Assembly (NCBI GenBank): GCA_020746835.1
Contig: JAGPNK010000010.1
Coordinates: 496,001-560,000, forward strand
Source of the DNA: Stachybotrys elegans
Lineage: Eukaryota; Ascomycota; Sordariomycetes; Hypocreales; Stachybotryaceae
Direction of reading: 5' to 3'
Length of the DNA stretch: 64,000 bases
Shown here: positions 34,046 to 43,094 of the stretch, one piece after another
Numbering within the stretch: position 1 is the first letter of the stretch
Layout: each line of letters opens with the position of its first letter
Program-made: the position numbers and the translations under genes
The notes under the pieces: model-generated
Told to the model about the DNA's origin: nothing
Seen by the model: the letters and a program-made list of their open reading frames with translations, nothing else
Databases searched by the model: none

Positions 34046-35577
34046 CTTGGGTCAAGTAATGGAAGGGGTCGCTTCTTACTATCCGAGTACTAATGTGACT
34101 GGGAGGGAAAGCTGGAGGCGACATCTTGGCGGGAGACAAGACTAAAATAGCCCGTCAAAGGTGGTAAAGCAGCCGAGTTTAATCTAGATGAAAGGTCAGG
34201 GACGAGCTATCTGACACATTTTAAGCTTCGGTCCTAGTAGCACTTGAAGCTTAAGTCACCAGGATGGAAACTCTCGATGCCAATCTAATGCGAAGCCGGC
34301 GCATCAGTCAGCTGTGAGGTTGGACAGGAACAAGGCAATGGTGAGCCTGCAGTGCTTCTAATGGTATTGCGCCCAGACGGATAGCGCCACGATGCTAATG
34401 GATTCGACGACGCTGGAAAAGCCGTCGCTCCAGGCTGCCAACAGAAAGGCTTGTTTAACCCACGGCTACAAAGAGCCCTTGAGCCACAGGTTCGAGACTT
34501 GCCAATAGCCCTGATCCTGGCCTTCTTCCACAGCTAGAGCTCAAGACCTTCATCAGCGGCAGCGGCATCTTTCTTCCGCAGCTCCCTGAGGAGTGGATGG
34601 AGGACACCCTCCCCTTGAGTAGATGATTTAAATATTCTTATGATGGCGATGAAAAGAATGGACAGGCTGAGGTGGAAACAATAGAGAGCAATAAACAGTA
34701 GGGGTGGTGCCTAGCGCCCCGGCAACCAATGCAGTCGTAAACAGTAGAGAGAAATAACAACGAGGCCATCGTCAGGCTGCCCGTACAGGGTAGCCGACTG
34801 GCTGTATACGTATGGAGGGCTTTGGTGCCCGGCTGGGAAGCTTCGGTTGACTCATCAGATGGATTTGACTGACTGATGCCTAGATGGAAAGCTTCTCTGA
34901 CAACGTTGCCGGTGCAGGGATGGAAAGCTTCGGTTGACCCATCGAATAAGGTTGCCGACGCTGCAGAATGCATGCCTGCTGGAAAGAGATCAAGTTCGCG
35001 GGTTCGCTCTGGTTATTGCCGCCCTGGCACTGACCCTGACCTTCCATATGTACTAGGTACCGAGGGCTTCAGACCTTCCTCAGCAGCACAGAACACTACA
35101 GGTAGTAGTACAGCGTCTAACTTCCTAGAAGCATGGCCTTCCGAGGTAGGCGCATACTCACGTAGCCAAGTTGTTTACTTGGGTAGTTATTGAAGAGAGA
35201 GAAAGAGCATCCAAGGTAGAGTGTATTGATTCCTTGCTCAGGTAATGGCTTTATCCTCTCCAAGTTCAAACAATGACAACGACAAAACCAACACCCACAA
35301 CAATGGAGGCCGTCTTGGCCTTGTTTGATGAGTCCCTTCGGGGCGATGAACGAGAGATTGTGCGTCTGCAGCAGCGGCAACAACAACTGCCGCCGCCGCT
35401 AGAGCCCTCTTCTCCCCCTCCCCCTCTCCTCCTCCTTCGCCGTCGCCGCCGCCGCCACCATCACCACCACCACTAGCCTCCTCTTCCTCTTCTCTCCCAC
35501 CTTCTCTCTCTTTTCACCCCCCCCCCCCCCCCCCCCCCTCCTCGCCTCCTTCTCTGGCTCTCTTTCATGGGAAATGA
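34046..35577. other. Repeat-rich noncoding interval with diverged relics
   Basis: No intact gene. Near 34825-34945, segments containing GGAAAGCTTCGGTTGAC recur, indicating a small local duplication. At about 34505-34570 and more weakly 35060-35095 there are sequences similar to 35805-35890, the region just before the Argonaute-like array (shared words CCCTGATCCTG and CTCAAGACCTTCATCAGCGG, allowing mismatches). A proline/arginine-coding low-complexity stretch (35390-35480) and a C22 run (35517-35538) follow. Confidence 0.5.
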
Positions 35578-35757
35578 CGACGACGACGAAGACGACAAGG
35601 AAGACGACGAGGAAGACGACGAGGAAGACGACGAGGAAGACGACGAGGAAGACGACGAGGAAGACGACGAGGAAGACGACGAGGAAGACGAGACGACGAG
35701 GAAGACGACGAGGAAGACGACGAGGAAGACGACGAGGAAGACGACGAGGAAGAGCAG
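35578..35757. repeat. Minisatellite of 12-base unit GAAGACGACGAG
   Basis: About 14 near-perfect units in tandem with one shortened unit near 35690 that changes frame. It makes long artificial open frames on both strands (Glu/Asp on one, Leu/Val/Phe or Arg on the other). It follows a C22 run, and both mark this as an unstable low-complexity tract instead of a gene. Confidence 0.9.
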
Positions 35758-35880
35758 CTAGGGCTCGAGACCTTCGTAAGTGACAGCGATCCTGACCTTC
35801 GCCAGCAGCCCTGATCCTGACCTTCGCCGGCAGCAGCAGCAGCCTTCTTCGAAAGCTAGGGCTCAAGGCTTTCACCAGCG

Positions 35881-36880
35881 GCAGTCACAAGCTACCACAT
35901 CCGCTTCTTCCCTACCAAGGGAGACAAAAACGGCAATCCCCTGCCGTTCACAGTTATCACAACGAAGCGCCACCACATCTGCTTCTTCCCTACCAAGGGA
36001 GACAAAAACGGCAATCCCCTGCCAGGAACGCTACGTCACCGGAACCCAGGTTCACAGTTATCATCGCAACGAAGCGCCACCACCCGCTTCTTCCCTGCCA
36101 AGGGAGATAAGAATAGCAATCCCCTGCCGGGAACGCTTGTTGAGCGTGAGGTGACACACCCGTTCATGAACAACTTTTACCTCACGCTCAACAAAGCGCC
36201 ACCACATCCACTTCTTCCACTTGTTGAGCGTGAGGTGACACACCCGTTCATGAACAACTTTTACCTCAACTTAGACAACAAAGCATCACCACATTCACTT
36301 CTTCCCTGCCAAGGGAGACAAGAACAGAAACCTTCGGCCAGGAATGTTTATTGAGCATGAGGTGACACACCCGTTCATGAACGACTTTTACCTCAACTCC
36401 CACGTCGCCATCCAGGGGCCTGCTCGCCCTGTCCACTACCATGTGCTTCTGGATGAGATAGGCGTGCCTATCAACGAGCTTCAGAAGATGATTTACCATC
36501 AGTGCTATTCCTATGCGCAATCGACCATGCCTATCTCACTCCACCCGGCGGTCTACTACATACATCTAGCTAGCAACCGATACCAGATACCTCTTTATGA
36601 ACGACTTTTACCTCAACTCACACATCACTACCATGTGCTTCTGGATAAGATGGGCGTGCCCGTCAACGAGCTTCAGAAGATGATTTACCATCAGTGCTAT
36701 TCCTATGCGCGATCGACCACGCCTATCTCACTCCACCCGGCGGTCTACTACGCACATCTAGCTAGCAACCGATACCGTGCACCCCTTCATGAACGACTTT
36801 TACCACAGAGACAAGAACGGAAACCTTCGCAACCAAGCGCCATCACGTCCGCTTCTTCCCTGCCAAGGGAGGTGTTGAAA
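35881..36880 (+). pseudogene. Tandem, scrambled fragments of an Argonaute PIWI domain
   Basis: Read in switching frames, the plus strand repeats pieces of the Argonaute C-terminal PIWI domain. Module 1 (TKRHHIRFFPxKGDKNGNPL) occurs at about 35881-35944, 35947-36023, 36050-36128, 36191-36220 (shortened), 36279-36343 and 36803-36872. Module 2 (EVTHPFMNDFYLN) occurs at 36138-36181, 36221-36270 and 36349-36400, with partial copies near 36590 and 36779. Module 3 (HYHVLLDEIGVP, IYHQCYSYARSTTPISLHPA, VYYAHLASNR) occurs at 36434-36585 and 36627-36777. In functional Argonautes these lie in this order at the end of the slicer domain. Frames break between copies, the upstream PIWI and all PAZ/MID parts are missing, and the order is duplicated, so no working Argonaute is encoded. 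A 210-residue open frame at 36344-36976 passes through the two long copies by chance of frame. Confidence 0.8.
36137..36194 (+). repeat. Perfect 16-base inverted repeat inside the PIWI array
   Basis: TTGTTGAGCGTGAGGT at 36137-36152 pairs exactly with ACCTCACGCTCAACAA at 36179-36194, leaving a 26-base loop. Adding the flanking GC extends it with one bulge. It seems to have arisen where module 2 joins module 1. Transcription would give a hairpin, but no function is shown. Confidence 0.75.
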
Positions 36881-37218
36881 CATCGTTTTGCTGATCTCGG
36901 ACAGTCTCCGTTACCAAGAGTCGCGATGGACTCGGAAGCTGTCCTAACTTTCTTGTTTTTCAACAATGTGGGGTAGACTAAACCAACTTATGGACGGGTT
37001 AGTCTCTGGCATACCAAGCACGTCGACGGATGACGTCCGAAACACAGGCATTATCTGGGGTAAAGCTTGGGGTTTGTGGGGAAATCGACGGAGCCATGCC
37101 GAGCTCATCAAACGAGATTATGCCCTCATACGATAGCATGGTATATTTACCCCAGAACAGTTCAAATCAGCTTCCCTACCTCAAGTTGCGATTATTCCAC
37201 TGTTCTCCGGTGATAAAC

Positions 37219-38526
37219 ATGGTTGAAAAGGCGGTTGCGTTCTTCAGCCTCGTGGCTTTGGCTCAGTGTCAGCTTGATGGCGTACCTGCAGGTTTCAACA
37301 CAGACCGATGGTCCTGGGTCTCCTACGAGAACCCTCTAGTGGCTGTCATACCTGGGCATTTCAACCGCACCGTCTTTGACGCTCCTTCGGCAGCCAACGT
37401 GTCCGACGAGAGAGTGGCCGCCATGTAAGTTGGCCAATATTTCTGAGCTTCCCGTGCATGTACTAAGTTGATTTAGAAATAAGCACATCAATGCCTCCAG
37501 CTTTGTCGCTTATGATGAACGATTCTTCGACATCATAGGTCCCGATGCTACTGTAGAGCAACTTCAGGTTTTGCCGTTTCAAGTTCACGAAGCACCTTGC
37601 TATATCCCAGAGCAGTCACAACTATTTTTTGTCGAATGGGGACCACCAGGAGGCGACAATGGTACTCACGACTATCAGTACCTGCTTGATCTCAAAACCA
37701 ACAACCTGACAAAGATACGGACTATCCCTCCTACATCCAACGTGCACGGGTGTGTGTATCACAAAGGGAGCCTCCACGTAGTTACGGACGGAGGGCCGGA
37801 TGAGACTCCGTATCTAGCAACCATTAATCCCAACAGCTGGGAGCGAAAAACCATCCTAAACAACTACTACGGGCGACCATTCATCAGCTTCAACGACCTG
37901 GAGATAGACGGAGAGGGAAATTACTACCTGACGGATTCTTTGTCAGGCTGGGTATGTGATCGCATGATACGTGGCCAGCGAGATATTAACATAAATAGGG
38001 TCGGGATTTACACCCATTTTCAGCACCAACTCGTCCGACTGTTTATTTCGTGAATGGGACCAGCCTTCGACCCAAGGAACTGGCATATGTCAAAGACGGA
38101 AATGCTAATGGAATCTCGCTTTCTCCGGACGGCAAAACGCTCTATCTTGCAGATACTGGGGCTTCAGAGGTGAAGCCGTCGAGACGCAACCCACACGGCG
38201 GACGTGATCTATGGGCCTGGGATTTTGCAACCACTGCATCTGGAGCCAGATTACCAGTACTCACGAACCAGCGGTTGATCAGCACGGCCATGCAGTACTT
38301 TTACGACGGTGTCCGTGTGAGTGAGGGTGGATGGATCTTTGTGGCTGGAGGAGAGGTTGTCGATGTGCTTGATCCTGAATCAGGCCTGACTTTGGGGTCT
38401 ATCAGAGTGGGTGGAGGAGGCAACGACCCGGTGAATCTAGTACTCGGAGAACACGAGTTGTGGATTGTTGGCAAGGGGGGTGTTTGGCATGCGAAGGGCA
38501 TTCACGAAAGACTAAAAAGAACTTAA
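37219..38526 (+). CDS. Secreted SMP-30/gluconolactonase-type lactonohydrolase
   Basis: Exons are 37219-37424, 37477-37951 and 37999-38526 (introns 52 and 47 bp), giving 402 residues. A signal peptide of about 18 residues (MVEKAVAFFSLVALAQC) begins the protein. The rest follows the six-bladed propeller pattern of fungal lactonases: EAPCYIPEQSQLFFVEWG, NVHGCVYHKGSLHVVTDGG, the metal-site region FNDLEIDGEGNYYLTDS, NGISLSPDGKTLYLADTGA and GVRVSEGGWIFVAGG. Glu, Asn and Asp residues in these segments are the usual divalent-metal ligands. The family hydrolyses lactones such as aldonolactones or D-pantolactone. The substrate is not deducible. Exon 3 joins in phase 0 at SGW|GRDLHPFSAPTRPT, typical of the family. 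It is the first intact gene after the repeat zone. Confidence 0.88.
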
Positions 38527-39455
38527 CAAGGCATGTCCAGACAATGTGGGATGTACGTTGCTACTTGGATATGTATTATCAAACAGAAATAATAGCAGTA
38601 CAACCCAGACCCAGTATGTCGTGTCCTGTGCGGTACCTATCTTGTTACCTTTGTCTATTCTTTGCATGAATCCCCCCTATCTTCCAGTCATCAATTGTCT
38701 CTTGACAAGCAGTCTCTTTTCTTTTGATCCTCATCTGGTGTATAGCCGCCTTGACCTTATGAACTGTAGCTGTAGCTCATGTCAGAGTAACCTAAGTCGA
38801 GCTCATCTTGGCTTGTCCTGCCTGATGAGCAACATCCTTTGCTAATGTAGCCACCGACAGTCGAAGGTGTTAATAATCAGCTTTTAGAAAAGATGACAAG
38901 GCCATGTATTCTCCCGGAGCTTAACTCCTTATAGTGGGGCCGAAAAGCACCACCTGACTCTTGGGCTGCGTGGATTCGCCTCTGAACACATGTGAAAGGG
39001 GGCGGCTTCTGGATAAGATAGGTACCACATGTATCCACGGCCATAGCCATCCTCGTGACCAACGTGGCCGGAGCCCCCGAATCGGGCAGATCAAAAATAG
39101 ACGGTCGTCCTGGAACCTGGGGATTTCGGGGAATGTTAGAAATGGAGTCGAGTCTGGGGTAGGTAAGTAAGCTGCATGGCATGTGAAAGGCGCTAAATCG
39201 TCGGCACGAGGCGCCAAGGCCAACGTCCCCAGTTGCCTCGGCCTCGGTCAACAGCCCGCTGACATCAGCGCTTTCCGGGGTCTTCGCTTTCTTCTGATGG
39301 TTCCAACTCCAAACATCCGAGGTCTGCGCTGCTGAAACCGAGCATCCTTCATAAACCGGACCGTCGCAAAGAACCCGCCTCGTCCCAGAAAAAAACAACA
39401 ACACCGCTTCTCCTCGCATTACCTCCTCTCCCCTTGCTCACAACCATCAGCTACA
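38527..39455. other. Promoter interval upstream of the thiolase gene
   Basis: About 930 bases. The first part is the 3' region of the lactonase gene. The last ~220 bases carry clustered CCTCGG boxes. A 180-residue minus-strand open frame at 38877-39419 covers this promoter but has no recognisable domain. Confidence 0.45.
39236..39322 (+). promoter_or_regulatory. Clustered CCTCGG boxes (FarA/FarB-type fatty-acid response sites)
   Basis: Two adjacent copies of CCTCGG at 39236-39241 and 39242-39247, and the inverse CCGAGG at 39317-39322, lie 134-220 bases before the thiolase start. In Aspergillus, the Zn2Cys6 regulators FarA and FarB act on genes of fatty-acid use through this hexamer. The match to a beta-oxidation gene supports the call, although single hexamers occur by chance. 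Confidence 0.55.
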
Positions 39456-40870
39456 ATGGGTGGTATGTATTTCTCAAATGCAGCGGCACGCATCGGCTAA
39501 CCCTCTGCCAGCCTTTGACAGACTCTCCCAGATTGGCAGCCAGCTCGCTGGCCAGGCCTCCGCCGGCGGTCGCGACAAGATCCTCGAGAAGCACCCCGAT
39601 GATGTACGCCTGCCCTTGACTTGATCAAACCACCCAATACTAACACCGTCGTTCTCAGGTCGTCGTCACCGCGTGCTGCCGCAGCGCCCTCACCAAGGGT
39701 GGCAAGGGTGGCTTCAAGGACACCCCCGCCGCCGACATCCTCGCTGGTGTCCTCAACGCCATCATCGAGCGCTCCAAGATCAACCCCGCCCTCGTCGACG
39801 ACATCTGCGTTGGCACCGTCCTCGCCCCCGGTGGTGGTGCCACTGAGATGCGTGCCGCCGCCCTCGTCGCTGGCTTCCCCGAGACGGCCGCCGTCCGCAC
39901 CCTCAACCGACAGTGCTCTTCCGGCCTCCAGGCCTGTGTTGACATTGCCAACCAGATCAAGGCCGGCATGATTGACGTCGGCATTGGTGCTGGTGTCGAG
40001 AGCATGAGCTTGCAATATGGGTATGTTTAAGCCGTCCGGATCTGTCTTGACCTTCAGCTGACCCTCCCCAGCCCTGCCGCCGTCACCGAGTTCTCCGAGC
40101 AGTTTGATTCCGTCAAAGAGGCAGCCAACTGCAAGGTCCCCATGGGCAAGCTGTCCGAGGACATGGCCAAGGACCTCGGCGTTGACCGCGCCTCACAGGA
40201 TGCATTTGCGGCATCCTCGTACCAAAAGGCCATCAAGGCCCAGGAGGCCGGTCTCTTTGACCAGGAGATCGTCCCCCTCAAGGTCAAGTATACCGACCCC
40301 AAGACCGACGAGACCAAGGAGATTGTCGTGGCCAAGGACGACGGTGTCCGCCCCGGCATCACTGCCGAGTCGCTGGGCAAGATCCGCCCCGCATTTGCCA
40401 AGGACGGCAGCATCCACGCCGGTAACGCCAGTCAGGTCTCTGACGGTGCCGCCGCTGTCCTCCTGATGAAGCGCTCTACGGCTGAGAAGCTGGGTCAGAC
40501 CATCCTCGGAAAGTATGTCTGCGCCTCCATCGTCGGCGTCAAGCCTCTCCTCATGGGCCAGGGCCCCTGGAAGGCCATTCCCAAGGCGCTCGACCTTGCT
40601 GGTATCACCAAGGATGATGTCGACATCTACGAGATCAACGAGGCTTTTGCCAGCCAGTGCTTGTGGTGCGCCAACGAGCTGAAGATCCCTCATGAGAAGA
40701 TCAACCCCAAGGGTGGCGCCATTGCCTTCGGTCACCCCCTCGGCGCCACCGGAGCTCGCCAAGTCTCGACGCTGCTGTATGAGCTGAAGAGGACAGGAAA
40801 GAAGATTGGCAACACGTCCATGTGCATCGGCACGGGTATGGGCATGAGCGCTGTCTGGGTTGCCGAGTGA
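39456..40870 (+). CDS. pot1: Peroxisomal 3-ketoacyl-CoA thiolase
   Basis: Exons are 39456-39462 (7 nt), 39512-39603, 39659-40020 and 40072-40870, giving 419 residues. The first exon supplies only Met, Gly and the first base of the third codon. The start of exon 2 then provides RLSQIGSQL at residues 6-14, an exact fit to the PTS2 peroxisomal signal. Catalytic residues are Cys119 in NRQCSSGLQA, His375 in GHPLGATG and Cys405 in CIGTGMGMS. The enzyme cleaves 3-ketoacyl-CoA to acetyl-CoA in the last step of peroxisomal beta-oxidation. The length fits Pot1/Fox3. CCTCGG boxes upstream suggest induction by fatty acids. All four exons keep frame and splice borders are normal. Confidence 0.95.
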
Positions 40871-41077
40871 TGACATGACGAATTGAATTGGATGTGTATA
40901 TTAGCAATCTTCTTGTGTTCATGATACTGGACGATGTAATGTCACCTCGTTTATCAGTGCCAAAAATTGAGCCATCTTTGACATCCCTGTGTAGACATTC
41001 GAATTTAAAAGCCAGATGATAAAACGTCGTGGCAGACATGTGACCCCTTTGTGCTTTTACAACCATGTATTTGTCGC

Positions 41078-42588
41078 CTAGAAACCGGGAACTCTTGTAC
41101 CAACCTGCCTTTCATTGGCGACTTTGATGAGATGCTGGCCAACAACAAGATCCATGAGCCCCATCCCCACGCTCTTATATATGACTGTTCCATCCCGGAG
41201 CCATCTTGATAATGAATCATCGTGTTTCTTCTTTGAGGCTTCTGACAGATTGGAATTCTTTCGAGATGGAAAAGAGAAGCTCGTCTTCGAAGAGCTGGAC
41301 TCGACAGGGCTGCTGGAATTGGGTTCTGATTCTTCATAGACTGTCGACATGGAGGATGATGCACCCTCGTAATACGATGGGTCTTCCGAACTCTGGCTTA
41401 CTGCATCTGAATCCGACTCGCGGTACGAGTCTTCCACCGCAAGTCGATGCAGCATAAGCAGCTCTCCCAGTCTGTAAACAGTCAGACTAGAACATACATA
41501 TCTCTGCGTATTACTTACTCCACTAGCGAGTTCGGGTGGATGTTGGCTGAGATGATCTCTCCGGCGTCCCTCATGGCACCCTCCAAGGTGTCGACCACAA
41601 TGGCACCTCCCTCCTCGGCGTGTTTATGAAAGTGCCAATGTCGTTTCTCGTGTTTTGTCGCACGTTTGAGCAGCTCTTCTGGGAGCTCCCGCATCTCCGG
41701 GGTGGAGCTGCCCACTGCAACAATCAGCCTCCCTTTTCTCCTCCCCTCGTGATCGGTTAGGATCTTCCCGTCAAATAGCTCTTGCCGCGAAGGCGTGCAG
41801 CAGTAGATGACATCCGCTTCTCTGATGTACTCCTCTTGCAGACGGCTGTAGTCGTGGAAAGTTGGCGTGAGTATTGTGAATTTTGTCGAGACCCAACCCT
41901 CCCGCTCCTTGACAGCAGCGGGAATGGAGGCGAAGCTCCTCAGCATGCCGCCTGCATTCTCTGAGAAGCGACGGTTGATGATGTTGACGTGCTTGATACA
42001 GCGCCCGCGCGTCATGAGAGCCAGGCGCACATGCCAGTAAGCCTGAAGCCCGCTTCCAAAGACGGTGATGGTCCTCACATGGTTGCGCCTACCAACCAGG
42101 CAAGCCGAGGACAGGGCTGTGCGAAATGCCGTCAAGGTTCTTGCGTGCAGGAATCCCATGGGGGTCCCGTCTGGGTGGAAGACATTGAGAACCCCAGTAG
42201 GCTGTATACGACGAGCTCCAGCCTCCTCAGCGTCGGGTCTAGTCAGGGATATTACTGTGATGTGGTGTGTCAGCTGCAGGCCGGGGATCTCATCTTGCTG
42301 CTCACCTTTACATCCCATGCCTCCGGGGCCACATGCCGGTACATATGTAGTTGAGACCTTGGACTTGGGGTGGAGGGTGCTTGTTCGATTCGGTAGCTGG
42401 TAGGTTTCCTGTGTAGAAGCACCATTTCCCGTGGAGAACTCGTGAAGAGCCAAGGAGAGCACATTGCGAAACTCGTCTAGTTCATCCACGTCAAGGCTCT
42501 CGAGGATGAAGCGTATCTGGTCATCGGACAAGACTGTCAAAGACATGGCGTTGTCTGGCTCGACGGGCTGCAGATCTGTTGCCATCAT
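41078..42588 (-). CDS. Ornithine cyclodeaminase/mu-crystallin family protein
   Basis: Exons on the minus strand are 42588-41519 and 41471-41078 (47-bp intron, GTAAGT..TTACAG), giving 487 residues. The fold is seen from LSDDQIRFILESLDVDE through the Rossmann motif VFGSGLQAYWHVRLAL (about 168-183), ADVIYCCTPSRQELFDG, LIVAVGSSTPEMREL and the closing GTVIYKSVGMGLMDLVVG. The family includes ornithine cyclodeaminase, ketimine reductases and Aspergillus PrnX, so the reaction is uncertain. An unusual Ser/Glu/Asp-rich insertion of about 75 residues (about 370-445) sits between the segment around ELGELLML and the terminal GTVIYKS strand, which raises the length well above the usual 320-380. Two adjacent in-frame start codons (42588, 42585) cannot be separated. 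Confidence 0.85.
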
Positions 42589-43094
42589 CCTTCCGAAGGC
42601 TGCCGACGATGGCTACCTAGGTATTTATTAAGATCACTCAACAGCCAGCGACTGGCATCGACAACGGGGCTTGCGGCCGGACTTAAAGACGAGGTGCATC
42701 GGCTGGTGCGAGAGTGGATTCCGGGGATGAGTCTAAGTGCCGGACTTTAGCTCGCCAAGTCTGTCACTGGGCGGCTTACGTTGAATCCGAGTCGTGATGG
42801 TGGTTTTGGATGATTTGAAGTTGATGACAAGATACAGGCCACCCCAATGGCTAATAGCCTAATGTGCATAGCACCAAGAGCGGAGGCGCAAAAGCCAATT
42901 CAGCACAACGTCGATTAGTAGTACGTCACGTCACGTCACCGTCACCAAAGTATGTATATCCACAATGGGCAGTTGCAATGGACTTTTCGGAATTAGTCAA
43001 TTCCTAATGTGGCGGGAAGCCAATCTTGCACAATTCCCATGACGCCCGAGAACGACCGCTCAAGCACCATATCCTTGTTTTGAACGAGTCCAGG
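42589..43094. other. Spacer with promoter of the cyclodeaminase-like gene
   Basis: About 500 bases between the start of one minus-strand gene and the end of the next. A GTACGTCACGTCACGTCACCGTCACC short repeat lies at about 42922-42947 (CGTCA units). No gene seen. Confidence 0.45.

Noticed and set aside
35567..35783. Plus-strand acidic proteins of Glu-Asp-Asp repeats
   Set aside because: Entirely minisatellite; no flanking coding sequence or splice sites.
35399..35875. Minus-strand frame of repeated Leu-Pro-Arg-Arg and Val-Phe-Leu-Val
   Set aside because: It is only the translation of the 12-base minisatellite and its shifted part.
36344..36976. A 210-residue open frame with PIWI similarity as an independent gene
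   Set aside because: It starts inside a PIWI segment, changes frame relative to the domain between copies, and ends in unrelated sequence.
38877..39419. A 180-residue minus-strand frame in the thiolase promoter
   Set aside because: No recognisable domain or splice signals, and it covers the CCTCGG cluster.
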